A DNA stretch of 64,000 bases from DASXHD01 sp038239005 (lineage in GTDB: Bacteria; Myxococcota_A; Polyangia; Polyangiales; Polyangiaceae), in the NCBI GenBank assembly GCA_038239005.1, contig JBBSFE010000006.1:48916-112915 (forward strand). The letters run 5' to 3'. The position numbers were made by a program, and so were the translations under genes. A model generated the notes under the pieces. That model was given only the letters and a program-made list of their open reading frames with translations, ran no database searches and was not told the DNA's origin. Shown here one piece after another: positions 24,674 to 35,898 of the stretch (positions are counted from its first letter, which is position 1; each line of letters starts with the position of its first letter).

Positions 24674-27367
24674 ATGATTGCGATCGTCGACGGGGCCGTG
24701 ATCGCTGGGCGGTACCGTGTCGTGCGCGAAATTGGGCGCGGCGGGATGGGTGTCGTCTACGAGGTCGAACACGTTCACACCGGTGAGCACCTTGCGCTCA
24801 AGGTTCTCATTGGGGCGACGCGTTTCGATCCGTCTTCGATCGCGCGCTTCAAGCGTGAGGCGCGAGCCCCCGCCCAGATTCGAAGCGACCATGTCGTTCG
24901 CGTTTCGGACGCCGACATGGCGCCGGAGCTCGACGGCGCGCCGTTTTTGGTCATGGAGTTGCTCGACGGGTGTGATCTGGAAGCCATAGTGCGAAACGAC
25001 GGTCCGCTCGCCACCGAACGGCTCCTCGAAGTTCTTCGCCCGTGTGCTGACGCGCTCGATGCAGCTCATCACATCGGAATCGTTCATCGCGATCTCAAGC
25101 CGGAAAATATATTCGTCCATCGTCGGGTTGATGGAACGACGATTACCAAGATCCTCGATTTTGGGATCTCGAAGTTTCTTATCGAGAACGAAGGCGGCGT
25201 AGAGGGAGCAACGGGCTCGGGTTTGATTCTCGGAACGCCTCTCTACATGTCTCCCGAGCAGGCGCGTGGCGAAAACGAGAAGATCACTGCTGCGTCGGAC
25301 GTTTGGTCGCTCGGTCTCGTCGCGATGCGCTTCATGACGGGCGAGCTGTATTGGCAAGCACGTTCGATTGCCGATCTCATTACCCAGATTCTCGTGCTGC
25401 CGATGAAAGCTCCTTCGGAGCGCTGGCCGGAGAATCCAAGAATGTCGCCTGCTCTCGATACTTGGTTCGCTCGGTCTTGCAATCGAGATGCGGCAGCGAG
25501 ATTCGCGTCGATTAAGGACCAGGTCAAAGAGCTTGCCGCGGCTCTCCAGCCTCGGCCGAGCATGCCCTCTCCGCTGGCGAGCACAGTCTCCTTCGCGCTC
25601 GACAAAACGGAGATCGCCCCGTCGTCGACTCCGACGACAAAACCGAAGACTCCGAGGCGCAAGCTTCCCAAGCGGGGCCTGATTGCCCTCGTTGCGGCGG
25701 CCGCGATCGCGAGCATGCTTGTCTTCGGTTTGAAGCGATGGAGGTCATCGGTGCCACAACCGACTTCTTCCGCGGAGCCGTCATCGCAGCCGCGCACGTT
25801 CAGAGATATGGTCCACTCGCAGTCCAGTAACCTAGAAGCGACGCAAAGGTACGCGGAAGCAATCCATGCACATGAGGATGCCAATGCGGGAAAAGAGAAA
25901 GTGGCGCTCGATGACGCGATAGCGCTCGAGGACAACTTTCCTGCCGCTCAAGTTCAGCGTGCTTACTATGGATCCGCACGCGCAACGGACTACGTAGCGA
26001 GCGATCGCCGTGCGTTTCGCCGTGCTCTCGAGTTGCGTGGGGGCATGACCACCAACGAAGCCGCTTTTGTGGATGGAATTACGCCCGCGTTCGGTGATCC
26101 GCCTGAGTGGCGTCTAGCCATCAGTAAGCTCGAACAGTTGGCGGCACTTTCGAGAGTCGATGCTCGAGTGTTCGAGGCCATCGGTGCATATTCGGTAAAA
26201 AGCGGTAACACGAGGCATGCCGAAGACGCGTTTCGCCAAACGCTCGCCATCGATCCACGCGCGGGCATGGCGTCACTAATTCTCGCGCAATTGGTGGCGT
26301 CGCATGGAGAATTCGACAATGCCGCGAAGATTCTGACGACCTGCATAGACCAATCGCCAACGGCGCTCGGATGCCGGCTGCAGCGCGCGTCGCTCTTAGC
26401 CGCTATGGGTCAGTGCCGGGAGTCGGAAGGTGCCGCGAGAGACGCTGGCGTAACCGATCCAAGGGACCCCACCGCCTTTTATCTACGGGCTGCGGCCGCC
26501 GCGGCCCAGGGGGCACCGCGAGACGTCGTCGCGAAGCTGCTCGAGACGCGCCGAAGCTTGTCGGAGCCGGCCTCCCGCGAACAGCTCGCGGCGAGTGACG
26601 ATTACGAGCTAGCGGCGCGGGACGGAGACTTTCTCGCAGCGACGGTTGCACTCGAAAAATGGCAGTTACTTCTCGGGCCTGACTCGCCAACCAGCCAAAT
26701 CGCCGCTATAAATCGCGCCCGGTATTTGTGGGAAGCCGGAGAAGCAAAGCAAAGCGGCGCCGTCGCGGCCGACTTCAATCGCAGGGCGGGCAGTCGCCTC
26801 ATGCCCGAGAGATTGGGACGCGACGAGACTGGGCATCTCCTTCAATACGCATTTGCCGGCGGCGCAATCAGCCGTGACGAGTTCAGGAAGCAGAGGGCCG
26901 AATGGCTCGGACAATGGCAGTCACGACGAGCGTCTTCGGAGCCGCACGGCGAAGAAGCGGATCTGTTTTGGATTCATGCCTACGCGACGGCGGGAGAGCC
27001 GAGCGCAGCTGACGTGGCAGACGCTTTCGAGAACGACGACGGAACCGCGCGCGCGGTGTTCGTGACATACGGACCTCGGCCCGCAGCCTACGTTTCTTTC
27101 GACACGGCGTACGGTGGGCTTCTTTTGGCGGCGCATCGGCCCGAGGAGGCCAAGGCCCGCCTCGCTATTGCTGCAAATGCGTGCCTGATTGTTCCGGAAG
27201 TGCAGGCCACCTTTCTTCTTGGAAAGCTCTCCGCCGCTCAGAACGACCGGGAGCGAGCCTGCGCAGCCTTCGCCGACGTTGAGCGAAAATGGGGACACGC
27301 CAAGCCACGAAGTGTCACCGCGGATTCAGCCCGGGCGGAAGCGCATAAACTCGCCTGCACGTTTTGA
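24674..27367 (+). CDS. Transmembrane Ser/Thr protein kinase with large TPR-like extracytoplasmic domain
   Basis: The 897-residue receptor-type kinase has a Gly loop IGRGGMGVVYE (20-30), Lys43 in LALKVL, a catalytic loop HRDLKPEN (138-145), DFG (162-164) and SPEQ (193-196). A hydrophobic helix (LIALVAAAAIASMLVFGL, about 340) leads to roughly 540 residues outside the cytoplasm with repeated helical pairs, for example VFEAIGAYSVKSGNTRHAED and FRQTLAIDPRAGMASLILAQ. All catalytic residues are present. The ATG at 24674 was chosen over GTG 24623. Codon choice looks less GC-biased than neighbouring genes. Ligand and targets are unknown. Confidence 0.9.
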   Translation: MIAIVDGAVIAGRYRVVREIGRGGMGVVYEVEHVHTGEHLALKVLIGATRFDPSSIARFKREARAPAQIRSDHVVRVSDADMAPELDGAPFLVMELLDGCDLEAIVRNDGPLATERLLEVLRPCADALDAAHHIGIVHRDLKPENIFVHRRVDGTTITKILDFGISKFLIENEGGVEGATGSGLILGTPLYMSPEQARGENEKITAASDVWSLGLVAMRFMTGELYWQARSIADLITQILVLPMKAPSERWPENPRMSPALDTWFARSCNRDAAARFASIKDQVKELAAALQPRPSMPSPLASTVSFALDKTEIAPSSTPTTKPKTPRRKLPKRGLIALVAAAAIASMLVFGLKRWRSSVPQPTSSAEPSSQPRTFRDMVHSQSSNLEATQRYAEAIHAHEDANAGKEKVALDDAIALEDNFPAAQVQRAYYGSARATDYVASDRRAFRRALELRGGMTTNEAAFVDGITPAFGDPPEWRLAISKLEQLAALSRVDARVFEAIGAYSVKSGNTRHAEDAFRQTLAIDPRAGMASLILAQLVASHGEFDNAAKILTTCIDQSPTALGCRLQRASLLAAMGQCRESEGAARDAGVTDPRDPTAFYLRAAAAAAQGAPRDVVAKLLETRRSLSEPASREQLAASDDYELAARDGDFLAATVALEKWQLLLGPDSPTSQIAAINRARYLWEAGEAKQSGAVAADFNRRAGSRLMPERLGRDETGHLLQYAFAGGAISRDEFRKQRAEWLGQWQSRRASSEPHGEEADLFWIHAYATAGEPSAADVADAFENDDGTARAVFVTYGPRPAAYVSFDTAYGGLLLAAHRPEEAKARLAIAANACLIVPEVQATFLLGKLSAAQNDRERACAAFADVERKWGHAKPRSVTADSARAEAHKLACTF

Positions 27368-27556
27368 GTTAGTGCTTCGTCTTGCACGATTGCGACGGGC
27401 TCCAGCTGTACGTACCGAGGCCACTTCTCAACGTCGAGCGCGAAGGACGCCACGAGCTCGGGAGAAGTCAGTTGCGCCCGGTTTCTTCGTCTCGTCGGCG
27501 TCGGTGTCGGCTGTGCCTCGTGCTTGGGCACGATCTTCGGGCTCGGCTTTGCGATG

Positions 27557-28300
27557 ATGAAAAAGATCGGGCGGCGCGATTCGCTAAACGGAACGGTGGG
27601 TCCCCGGCCATGTCTCTTCGTGCGAGCTGCGTACTGGACTATCGTGTGCTTCGTTGCGTGCTCGACACGCGACTTTGCGGTCGACGCTGGGCCGCCCGAC
27701 GTGGACACGACGGACAGCGGACCCGTAACGTTTCCCGATGGCGCGACGGTCGATGCGGGAGAGGCGGGTCCCGCGTCTCGAACCGTTTTTCTATCGTCGG
27801 AAACGTTCGCCGGCGACCTGGGCGGCGCGGCAGGCGCGGATGCGAAGTGCCAAGCGCTCGCGGGTGATGCGGGTCTCGCGGGTCAATACAAAGCTTGGAT
27901 CTCCACGAGCGCGTCGTCGCCGAGCACGCGGTTCACGCAATCCGATGTGCCGTACGTGCTGCTGACTGGCGAGGCGGTCAGTTACAGCTATCCGTTCCTC
28001 GTCGCCGGCAAGATGCTGCATCCCATCAACGTCGACGAGCACATGATGGTCTACGACGGCGGATGCATTCCAACCTACGAGCCATGCGGCTGGACCGCCG
28101 TGTGGACGCAAACGCGCGCCGACGGCACGTGGGAAGACAGCGGAACGAGCACGTCGTGTGCGAGCTTCACCGACGCCGATGGATCCACCGGTCACATCGG
28201 GAGCTACCAGTCGACCGACTCGACATGGACAAGCGGCACCGGCGCCGGCGCACCACCGCTGTGCAGCACGACCTTTCCGATTTACTGCTTCGAGCAGTAG
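27557..28300 (+). CDS. DUF1554/endostatin-like lipoprotein
   Basis: The 247-residue lipoprotein has basic n-region MKKIGRRD, hydrophobic stretch and lipobox FVAC, then an Asp/Pro linker. The domain opens RTVFLSSETFAGDLGG, continues AAGADAKCQALAG, and ends ...CSTTFPIYCFEQ. That pattern matches the DUF1554 fold related to collagen NC10/endostatin domains, common in Leptospira and Myxococcota surface proteins. It may bind extracellular ligands. About 190 bases upstream (27368-27556) hold no gene I can support. Confidence 0.8.
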   Translation: MKKIGRRDSLNGTVGPRPCLFVRAAYWTIVCFVACSTRDFAVDAGPPDVDTTDSGPVTFPDGATVDAGEAGPASRTVFLSSETFAGDLGGAAGADAKCQALAGDAGLAGQYKAWISTSASSPSTRFTQSDVPYVLLTGEAVSYSYPFLVAGKMLHPINVDEHMMVYDGGCIPTYEPCGWTAVWTQTRADGTWEDSGTSTSCASFTDADGSTGHIGSYQSTDSTWTSGTGAGAPPLCSTTFPIYCFEQ

Positions 28301-28336
28301 CGCATTCTGTCGACGGCGACGGTATAGGCTTCCTGA

Positions 28337-28537
28337 ATGCAACGACTCGCTCTTGTAGCGCTCCTCGCCGTCGTCACTGCGTGCGATCCCAACGGCACGT
28401 GTGAAAACCGCGACGAGCACACCTGCGCCGAAACGCTCAAGAGCAATTGTACGAGCGGCACGTTCATCTCGAACGCGCGTTGCTCGACACTCGGATATCG
28501 CTACAAAGACGCGCGCGGCACTTGGACGAAGAACTAA
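28337..28537 (+). CDS. Small Cys-rich lipoprotein
   Basis: This 66-residue protein has signal peptide MQRLALVALLAVVTAC (lipobox VTAC). The mature part has about 51 residues with five cysteines after the lipid-bearing one (CENRDEHTC, CTSGTF, ARCSTLGYRYKD). It probably forms a compact disulfide-linked domain at the membrane surface. No family is recognised. It follows the DUF1554 lipoprotein by 36 bases in the same direction. Confidence 0.7.
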   Translation: MQRLALVALLAVVTACDPNGTCENRDEHTCAETLKSNCTSGTFISNARCSTLGYRYKDARGTWTKN

Positions 28538-28579
28538 CCACTCATCGTTGTTTGGATCGTCGACGCCGTACGCCGACGG

Positions 28580-28891
28580 CTACGCGGTTCGCTTCTCCAA
28601 CGCGACGAGGCGGCGCTGGAAGTCTTCCATCTGGGCGCGATCGGCGTGTTGCTCGCGCAACAGATCGCGCACCTGAGCGACCGCGCCGGCGACCGCGACA
28701 AGCTCGGTCGCAAGACGCGTGGCGTCCTCGCCTTGGCGCCGCTCCAACCGGTCAAGGCGCTCGTTCGTCGTGTCGAGGCGCTCGTTCGTCGAACGCTGCT
28801 CGCCATGCATGGCGCGCATCTCGTCGCGGATCTGCAAGAGAATCTGCGTTGACAGGTCGCCGGCGCCGCCGTTCTTCTTCTTCGATGCCAT
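28580..28891 (-). CDS. Coiled-coil protein
   Basis: This 103-residue soluble protein is almost entirely predicted helix with heptad-like spacing (TNERLDTTNERLDRLERR, then LVAVAGAVAQVRDLLREQ and QMEDFQRRLVALEKRTA). The repeated TNERLD unit is a short internal duplication. The basic N-terminus MASKKKNGG suggests a cytoplasmic location. It resembles short coiled-coil proteins of no known function in delta-proteobacterial groups. Confidence 0.65.
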   Translation of the reverse strand: MASKKKNGGAGDLSTQILLQIRDEMRAMHGEQRSTNERLDTTNERLDRLERRQGEDATRLATELVAVAGAVAQVRDLLREQHADRAQMEDFQRRLVALEKRTA

Positions 28892-28961
28892 CGCGAAATA
28901 TCATAGCGCGGAACGAGCGTTGCCGGCAGGCGACGGAGCGCTCTCGATGCCCAAAAATTCG

Positions 28962-29630
28962 TCAGCGGTGCTTCCTGGGTTTCCCGCCCGGAAGCTTCGC
29001 TTCCAAGACGAGCTCGGCGAATGTGCGGAGGGATGCGTTCGGCACGCTGTGGAACGACGTGCGACCGTGCGACTCGCGGATGCTGAGCGAGTGAAACGCA
29101 GCGTGCTTCGCGAAGACCTTCGAGAGCGCGTCGCGGTATGCGGTCGTCTCGGCCTTGCCCGCGCCTTTGCGTGCGCGCGTCGTTGCGGCCTTGATGAACG
29201 CAACGGTGCAATCGGCGAGCGGCTTGCCGTCGACCTTCACGCGCGAGAAATCAATCGGCGCGTGCGGTGAGAGAGCGGCGTGCTTCGCCTCGAGGTAACC
29301 GATCGCTGCGTCGAGTCGCCAAACAGTGAATGCGATTTCCTGCGCAGGCGTCGCGTGCTCGGCGACACGCACGTACGCGCGCCCAGCGCGGTCGTCGACG
29401 CCGAGCTCCTTCTTGAAGAACTCGATCGAGCTCTTGTACCCGCCGAATTCATAAAGCGGCGGATGGTGCTCGATGATCGCGCCCACCGCTTCCCACTCCG
29501 CATCCCAATCCTCCGCGCCCCGCTTCTCGTGCGCATGCACACGCGCGACGAGCTCGGCCCAAGCCTTCTTCAACTTGGGGTCGACCTTCACCGCAACTGA
29601 CTTCGCCTTTGCTACGCGGGGCGTTTTCAT
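28962..29630 (-). CDS. Hypothetical helical protein
   Basis: This 222-residue cytoplasmic protein is rich in Lys, Ala and Glu, with no signal peptide. The most distinctive blocks are PPLYEFGGYKSSIEFFKKEL, GRAYVRVAEHATPAQEIAFT and RLDAAIGYLEAKHAALSPHA. A Lys/Arg-rich N-terminus and C-terminus could contact nucleic acid. I do not recognise a family. It lies 70 bases upstream of the coiled-coil gene on the same strand. Confidence 0.65.
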   Translation of the reverse strand: MKTPRVAKAKSVAVKVDPKLKKAWAELVARVHAHEKRGAEDWDAEWEAVGAIIEHHPPLYEFGGYKSSIEFFKKELGVDDRAGRAYVRVAEHATPAQEIAFTVWRLDAAIGYLEAKHAALSPHAPIDFSRVKVDGKPLADCTVAFIKAATTRARKGAGKAETTAYRDALSKVFAKHAAFHSLSIRESHGRTSFHSVPNASLRTFAELVLEAKLPGGKPRKHR

Positions 29631-29675
29631 TGGACGAGGCTGCCCGAATCCATGGCGTGCATCAAGCAGCTGTCG

Positions 29676-29691
29676 CCCGTGAGCTCACGGG
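29676..29691. other. 16-bp perfect palindrome CCCGTGAGCTCACGGG
   Basis: This dyad sits at the end of the degraded propeller copy, the same relative place as the CGTGAG/CTCACG hairpin after the intact propeller gene (20720-20733). It was probably copied with that gene and may be its transcription terminator. Confidence 0.5.
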
Positions 29692-29790
29692 CCGATCGAA
29701 TGAGATGTTTCGTAGGTCGCGACATAGAGTGCGCCGGCACTTAAAGTAGCGATAGTCGCGTCGCCGTCGTCGAAGTAGTGGGTGCAGTGT
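29685..29790 (-). pseudogene. C-terminal fragment of a second PQQ-propeller lipoprotein
   Basis: The minus-strand reading is THYFDDGDATIATLSAGALY then VATYETSHSIGP and stop. The last residues of the intact propeller at 20729-21952 are DYIDGTSLALSAGTLYVATY then KHLIAIGP and stop. DNA identity across the last ~60 bases is high. Nothing of the rest of the gene is present upstream, so this is a short leftover of a duplicated or recombined copy. Confidence 0.65.
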
Positions 29791-29813
29791 CAAACGCTCC
29801 AGCTCCTCAGCGG

Positions 29814-30080
29814 TCACGCCATGACGATACGAACAAAATGTTCCATCGCCATGCAGACCAACGCCGCCTCCGCAAACATCAAGAGATCCTGTCGCGGGTC
29901 GTCCTCGTGTTCACGTTCGACCTTCAGCAAGAGCTCGGCTTGCTTCAGCGCCAAATGGTGGTTGGCGTAGAAGCCAACGAAGCTCAACACGAGCCACACG
30001 ACGAAGCCTGGGAACTCACCGTACCCAACGCAGATCGCGAGCAAGATGAGGTCGAAGACGACCAAAAAAAAGAGCCGCAC
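29814..30080 (-). CDS. Small membrane protein
   Basis: The 88-residue protein has two or three hydrophobic helices (MRLFFLVVFDLILLAICVGY and FVVWLVLSFVGFYANHHLAL), a charged segment KVEREHEDDPRQD, then a last helix MFAEAALVCMAMEHFVRIVM. It looks like an inner-membrane protein of unknown function. No close family is recognised. Poorly coding sequence of about 120 bases separates it from the next gene. Confidence 0.65.
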   Translation of the reverse strand: MRLFFLVVFDLILLAICVGYGEFPGFVVWLVLSFVGFYANHHLALKQAELLLKVEREHEDDPRQDLLMFAEAALVCMAMEHFVRIVMA

Positions 30081-30200
30081 GCCACAAGCCTACGCCGCAC
30101 TCCGCACTCCGCACTCAGACAAAGCCAGACTCCCGGCATAGGTCGTGGGTAGCGCGTTGCGGTGTCGTTCATTGTTGGCCCCGAACGACCATGATCGCGG

Positions 30201-31631
30201 TTACCCAAAGAGTGGCACGCCGGTCGGCGCAAGCGTCTTCCGGGCCCGTCTTCCGACAACCCGGAAGATATCTTCCGCACTCCCGACCAACACCACCGCT
30301 TGGTCGCGCGTTGGCATTCCCGCAACGCTGACGAGCGATGCGTCGACAGGTGCGGAAGCAATGGCATGGAGGTTTGTGATGGCTTCGCGACGCGCGCTCT
30401 CCACTCGCGCGCGGGAGTCGCTCGGCAGGCGCGCGTCGAGCCACGCGGCGACGTCCCAGGCGAGAGCGGCGTGGCGGGTTTCGTCTCTTGCGATGGTGCG
30501 CATTGCGGCGCGCACGGCGGGGTCCTTTGCGCGCTCTGCCTGGAACGTGGCGATGAGGGCTGCGTGAGTTTCGCCGACGCATCCCTCGACCACGTTCTCG
30601 ATTGCGATCGCTTCGAGGTCGCGCACGTTCGCGCTCGCGGCGCCTACGCGGTTGCACTTTCCGCCGAAGCGTTTGGCGAAGCGCTTCATGGTGCGCGCGT
30701 GGCGGACTTCGTCTTCCGCGGCGCGCTTCGCTCGCGCGCGGAGTGATCGCGGGGCGCGATGCGCGGCGAGCTCCGCGGACAGTCTTCGGAACGCATGCAC
30801 GCTCGCGGCTTCGAGCGCAGCATCACGAGCGAAGAATGCTCCGAGCGCGCAGCCGCTCGCTTCCGGTTCGCTCATTCCCTCGAACCCGCGGCCGCGTACG
30901 TAGTGGTGGCAGTTGGGTGAGGGAGGCGTGTGGTCTGTTTTCACGACGCGCGTCGCGCCGCTTCGAGCGACCGCGTACGTGGTCGACGTCGACTCGTTGC
31001 ACATCTGGGTGGCGACATCGACGACCTCGTACCCATCAGCAGTCGCGTGGTACGCGGCCGGATCGCACGTTGGCAGCGCAGCGCCTGCGGAGGTGTCGAC
31101 GGCCATCGCGTAGACGAGCGTCATCGCGGCTTCTTCCGGCGTGTCGATCGGCGCGAGGAACGGCGCAATCTCGGTGCCCGCAACCGCGCCCGCAAATTCT
31201 CCGCGCGTGTAGACCAAACCCTCGCCTAGCCCAACCGGCTTCGCCGCCTCGTAAGAGGCTTTGCACTTTGCAACGTCGATCGCGCGCGCACACACGGTGC
31301 CAGTTGCGCCAGTCCGGACGAGCTCATGTGCGGGCGTGGAATGCTCGAGCCTGAGCTCGACGGAATCGACCGGTTTCCCCGGCCGGAGATTCGCGACCAG
31401 GGCGCCGGTGCACCTTTGTCCAGTCCCGCGCTGGGCGTTCGGAAGGTCGCGAATCGGCGCGCTCGGAGCCGCAACGCTCGCGGATGCGCTCGCCGATGGC
31501 ATCGGCAAAGGCAGCGGTGGAGCCTCGCGGAGAGCGATAGGCGGCGTATTCGATTCGGTTTTCTCGTGGCAGGCAGCCAAAACAGCTGCTTGGAACACAG
31601 AACGCAGCGTGATGGTTGTCCGGGAACGCAT
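30201..31631 (-). CDS. Ferritin-like diiron-domain lipoprotein
   Basis: The protein has 476 residues from ATG 31631. The lipobox LAAC is followed by HEK and a Ser/Ala/Pro linker. The C-terminal half carries a ferritin-like four-helix pattern with iron-ligand candidates: EAASVHAFRRL, then EDEVRHARTMKRF (ExxH), EGCVGETHAAL and DETRHAALAWD (ExxH). The N-terminal half has its own Cys-containing domain. Periplasmic ferritin-like proteins may handle iron or oxidants; activity is untested. Its last ~25 codons contain the GGAAGATATCTTCC element. It is divergent from secA. Confidence 0.78.
   Translation of the reverse strand: MRSRTTITLRSVFQAAVLAACHEKTESNTPPIALREAPPLPLPMPSASASASVAAPSAPIRDLPNAQRGTGQRCTGALVANLRPGKPVDSVELRLEHSTPAHELVRTGATGTVCARAIDVAKCKASYEAAKPVGLGEGLVYTRGEFAGAVAGTEIAPFLAPIDTPEEAAMTLVYAMAVDTSAGAALPTCDPAAYHATADGYEVVDVATQMCNESTSTTYAVARSGATRVVKTDHTPPSPNCHHYVRGRGFEGMSEPEASGCALGAFFARDAALEAASVHAFRRLSAELAAHRAPRSLRARAKRAAEDEVRHARTMKRFAKRFGGKCNRVGAASANVRDLEAIAIENVVEGCVGETHAALIATFQAERAKDPAVRAAMRTIARDETRHAALAWDVAAWLDARLPSDSRARVESARREAITNLHAIASAPVDASLVSVAGMPTRDQAVVLVGSAEDIFRVVGRRARKTLAPTGVPLFG
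30235..30277. repeat. Second copy of the GGAAGATATCTTCC dyad element
   Basis: The palindrome is at 30263-30276, with CGGAAGA-type half-sites to its left on the plus strand. Read on the minus strand it matches 19521-19562 over about 42 bp with few differences, and those are not concentrated at third codon positions of the host gene. This suggests a DNA element rather than shared protein coding. Confidence 0.5.
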
Positions 31632-31720
31632 CCTGGCAATGATACACGGCGGTGCGCGCGGCCTTGGCGCCGAAACGTCATGGCGAAAAGCCCACAGCCG
31701 CATTAGATCGTCACTCCCGC

Positions 31721-34831
<3,111 letters not shown>

Positions 34832-34870
34832 CTCACGCACCCCGAGAGGTCGGATGAGAGTTGCGTTGGG

Positions 34871-35566
34871 TTACATGAACGCAAACGAGAGGTGCGTGCC
34901 CGCCGTCCACCCGAACGCGGGGAGGATGTCGGTTGCGCCGTAGAGGCCGAGCGTCGCTGCGCCCGAGTCGCCGTGGTGGGCGGGGCTGAGCAAGTAATCG
35001 AGTTGGCCGCGGAGCGTGACGCGCCATTCGTTCGTCGAGTAGTCGCCGACTGTGATGTAGCGATCGCCTGCGAGCGCCGCGGCGCGGAAGAGGAGTGAGC
35101 CGATGCGCGCTTGGCCTTCGGGACCCACGAGCGTGCTCGTGAACATGTTCGACGAGGAGTCGACATAACCGAATGGGGAGCTCCCCGGTAAAAGGTTGCC
35201 GGTGAAGCCGCCGATTTCGAACGTGCCTACGAAGCCGATGCCGCGGAACGCGAACGGGAAGAGGTGCATCGTCGTCGTGAAGACGAAGCCGACTGGCCGA
35301 GCGAGGCCGAGCGATGTGCCGCTCGAGTGATAGTACGTGTGCTGGCCGTTCCATGTGTCGAGCACGGTGAACGTCGTGTTCGAGAGATCGGGTTGCATCA
35401 TGCCGCCGCCGCAATCGATCGAGACGACGGGCGCGTCGGCGAACGTGCTGAGCGGTTTTTCTTTTTTGATTTCTTCCTGCGCATTGATGGCTTGCTGCGC
35501 GTACGCAATGTGCGACGCCGCAAGCACCGACGCGATGAGTCCCGCCCGCAGCGCGACGCCGCTCAC
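34871..35566 (-). CDS. Exported beta-rich protein, candidate outer-membrane/periplasmic
   Basis: The 231-residue protein from GTG 35566 has signal peptide VSGVALRAGLIASVLAASHI ending AYAQ. The mature part alternates aromatic and polar residues in beta-strand fashion (GLARPVGFVFTTTMHLFPFA, GIGFVGTFEIGGFTGN, WRVTLRGQLDYLLSP, WTAGTHLSFAFM) and ends in Phe-Ala-Phe-Met, a plausible outer-membrane barrel end signal. Its start overlaps the upstream small lipoprotein stop by 4 nt (GTGA), so the two are co-translated. The family is not recognised. Confidence 0.72.
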   Translation of the reverse strand: MSGVALRAGLIASVLAASHIAYAQQAINAQEEIKKEKPLSTFADAPVVSIDCGGGMMQPDLSNTTFTVLDTWNGQHTYYHSSGTSLGLARPVGFVFTTTMHLFPFAFRGIGFVGTFEIGGFTGNLLPGSSPFGYVDSSSNMFTSTLVGPEGQARIGSLLFRAAALAGDRYITVGDYSTNEWRVTLRGQLDYLLSPAHHGDSGAATLGLYGATDILPAFGWTAGTHLSFAFM

Positions 35567-35850
35567 TTGCACCCCGCATCGATGGGGTCGAGCAGCGCTT
35601 CGCGCTCACATGTATCCGGCCCATAACCGGCGCTCGAAGCGACGCAGTCGTAGGTGACGCGGTACCCGCAGCCGGCGGCTTGGTAGGTGGAATGGTCGAT
35701 GGGAGTGATCGTGATCTCGGCGGAAGCGCAGTCAAATTCGATGCTCGCGCGATTCCGGACGAACGCCTCGTAGTCCTGTTCTGAGCCTTCACTCGCGGTG
35801 CTCACGTCACAGGCCATGACGCACAAGAGCGCAGCTGCATACATCTTCAT
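35563..35850 (-). CDS. Small lipoprotein
   Basis: This 95-residue protein has signal peptide MKMYAAALLCVMAC (lipobox CVMAC). The mature region has conserved-looking cysteines (FDCASAEITITPID, AAGCGYRVTYDCV, DTCEREALL). The central AGCGYRVTYDCV block recurs in short Polyangia lipoproteins. It is translationally coupled to the beta-rich exported protein downstream, suggesting a shared location in the envelope. Function unknown. Confidence 0.72.
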   Translation of the reverse strand: MKMYAAALLCVMACDVSTASEGSEQDYEAFVRNRASIEFDCASAEITITPIDHSTYQAAGCGYRVTYDCVASSAGYGPDTCEREALLDPIDAGCK

Positions 35851-35898
35851 GACCCCACCCTCAGCAACGCGCGTGCCCGCGCCGCGATTTGGGGCGCG

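Noticed and set aside
27368..27556. A possible short minus-strand protein with KHEAQPTPTPTRRRNRAQ
   Set aside because: The frame continues without sense through the DUF1554 lipoprotein start, has no start or domain, and the plus-strand gene is well supported.
30081..30200. Short coding frame between the small membrane protein and the ferritin-like lipoprotein
   Set aside because: No start, domain or codon signal is visible; treated as non-coding.
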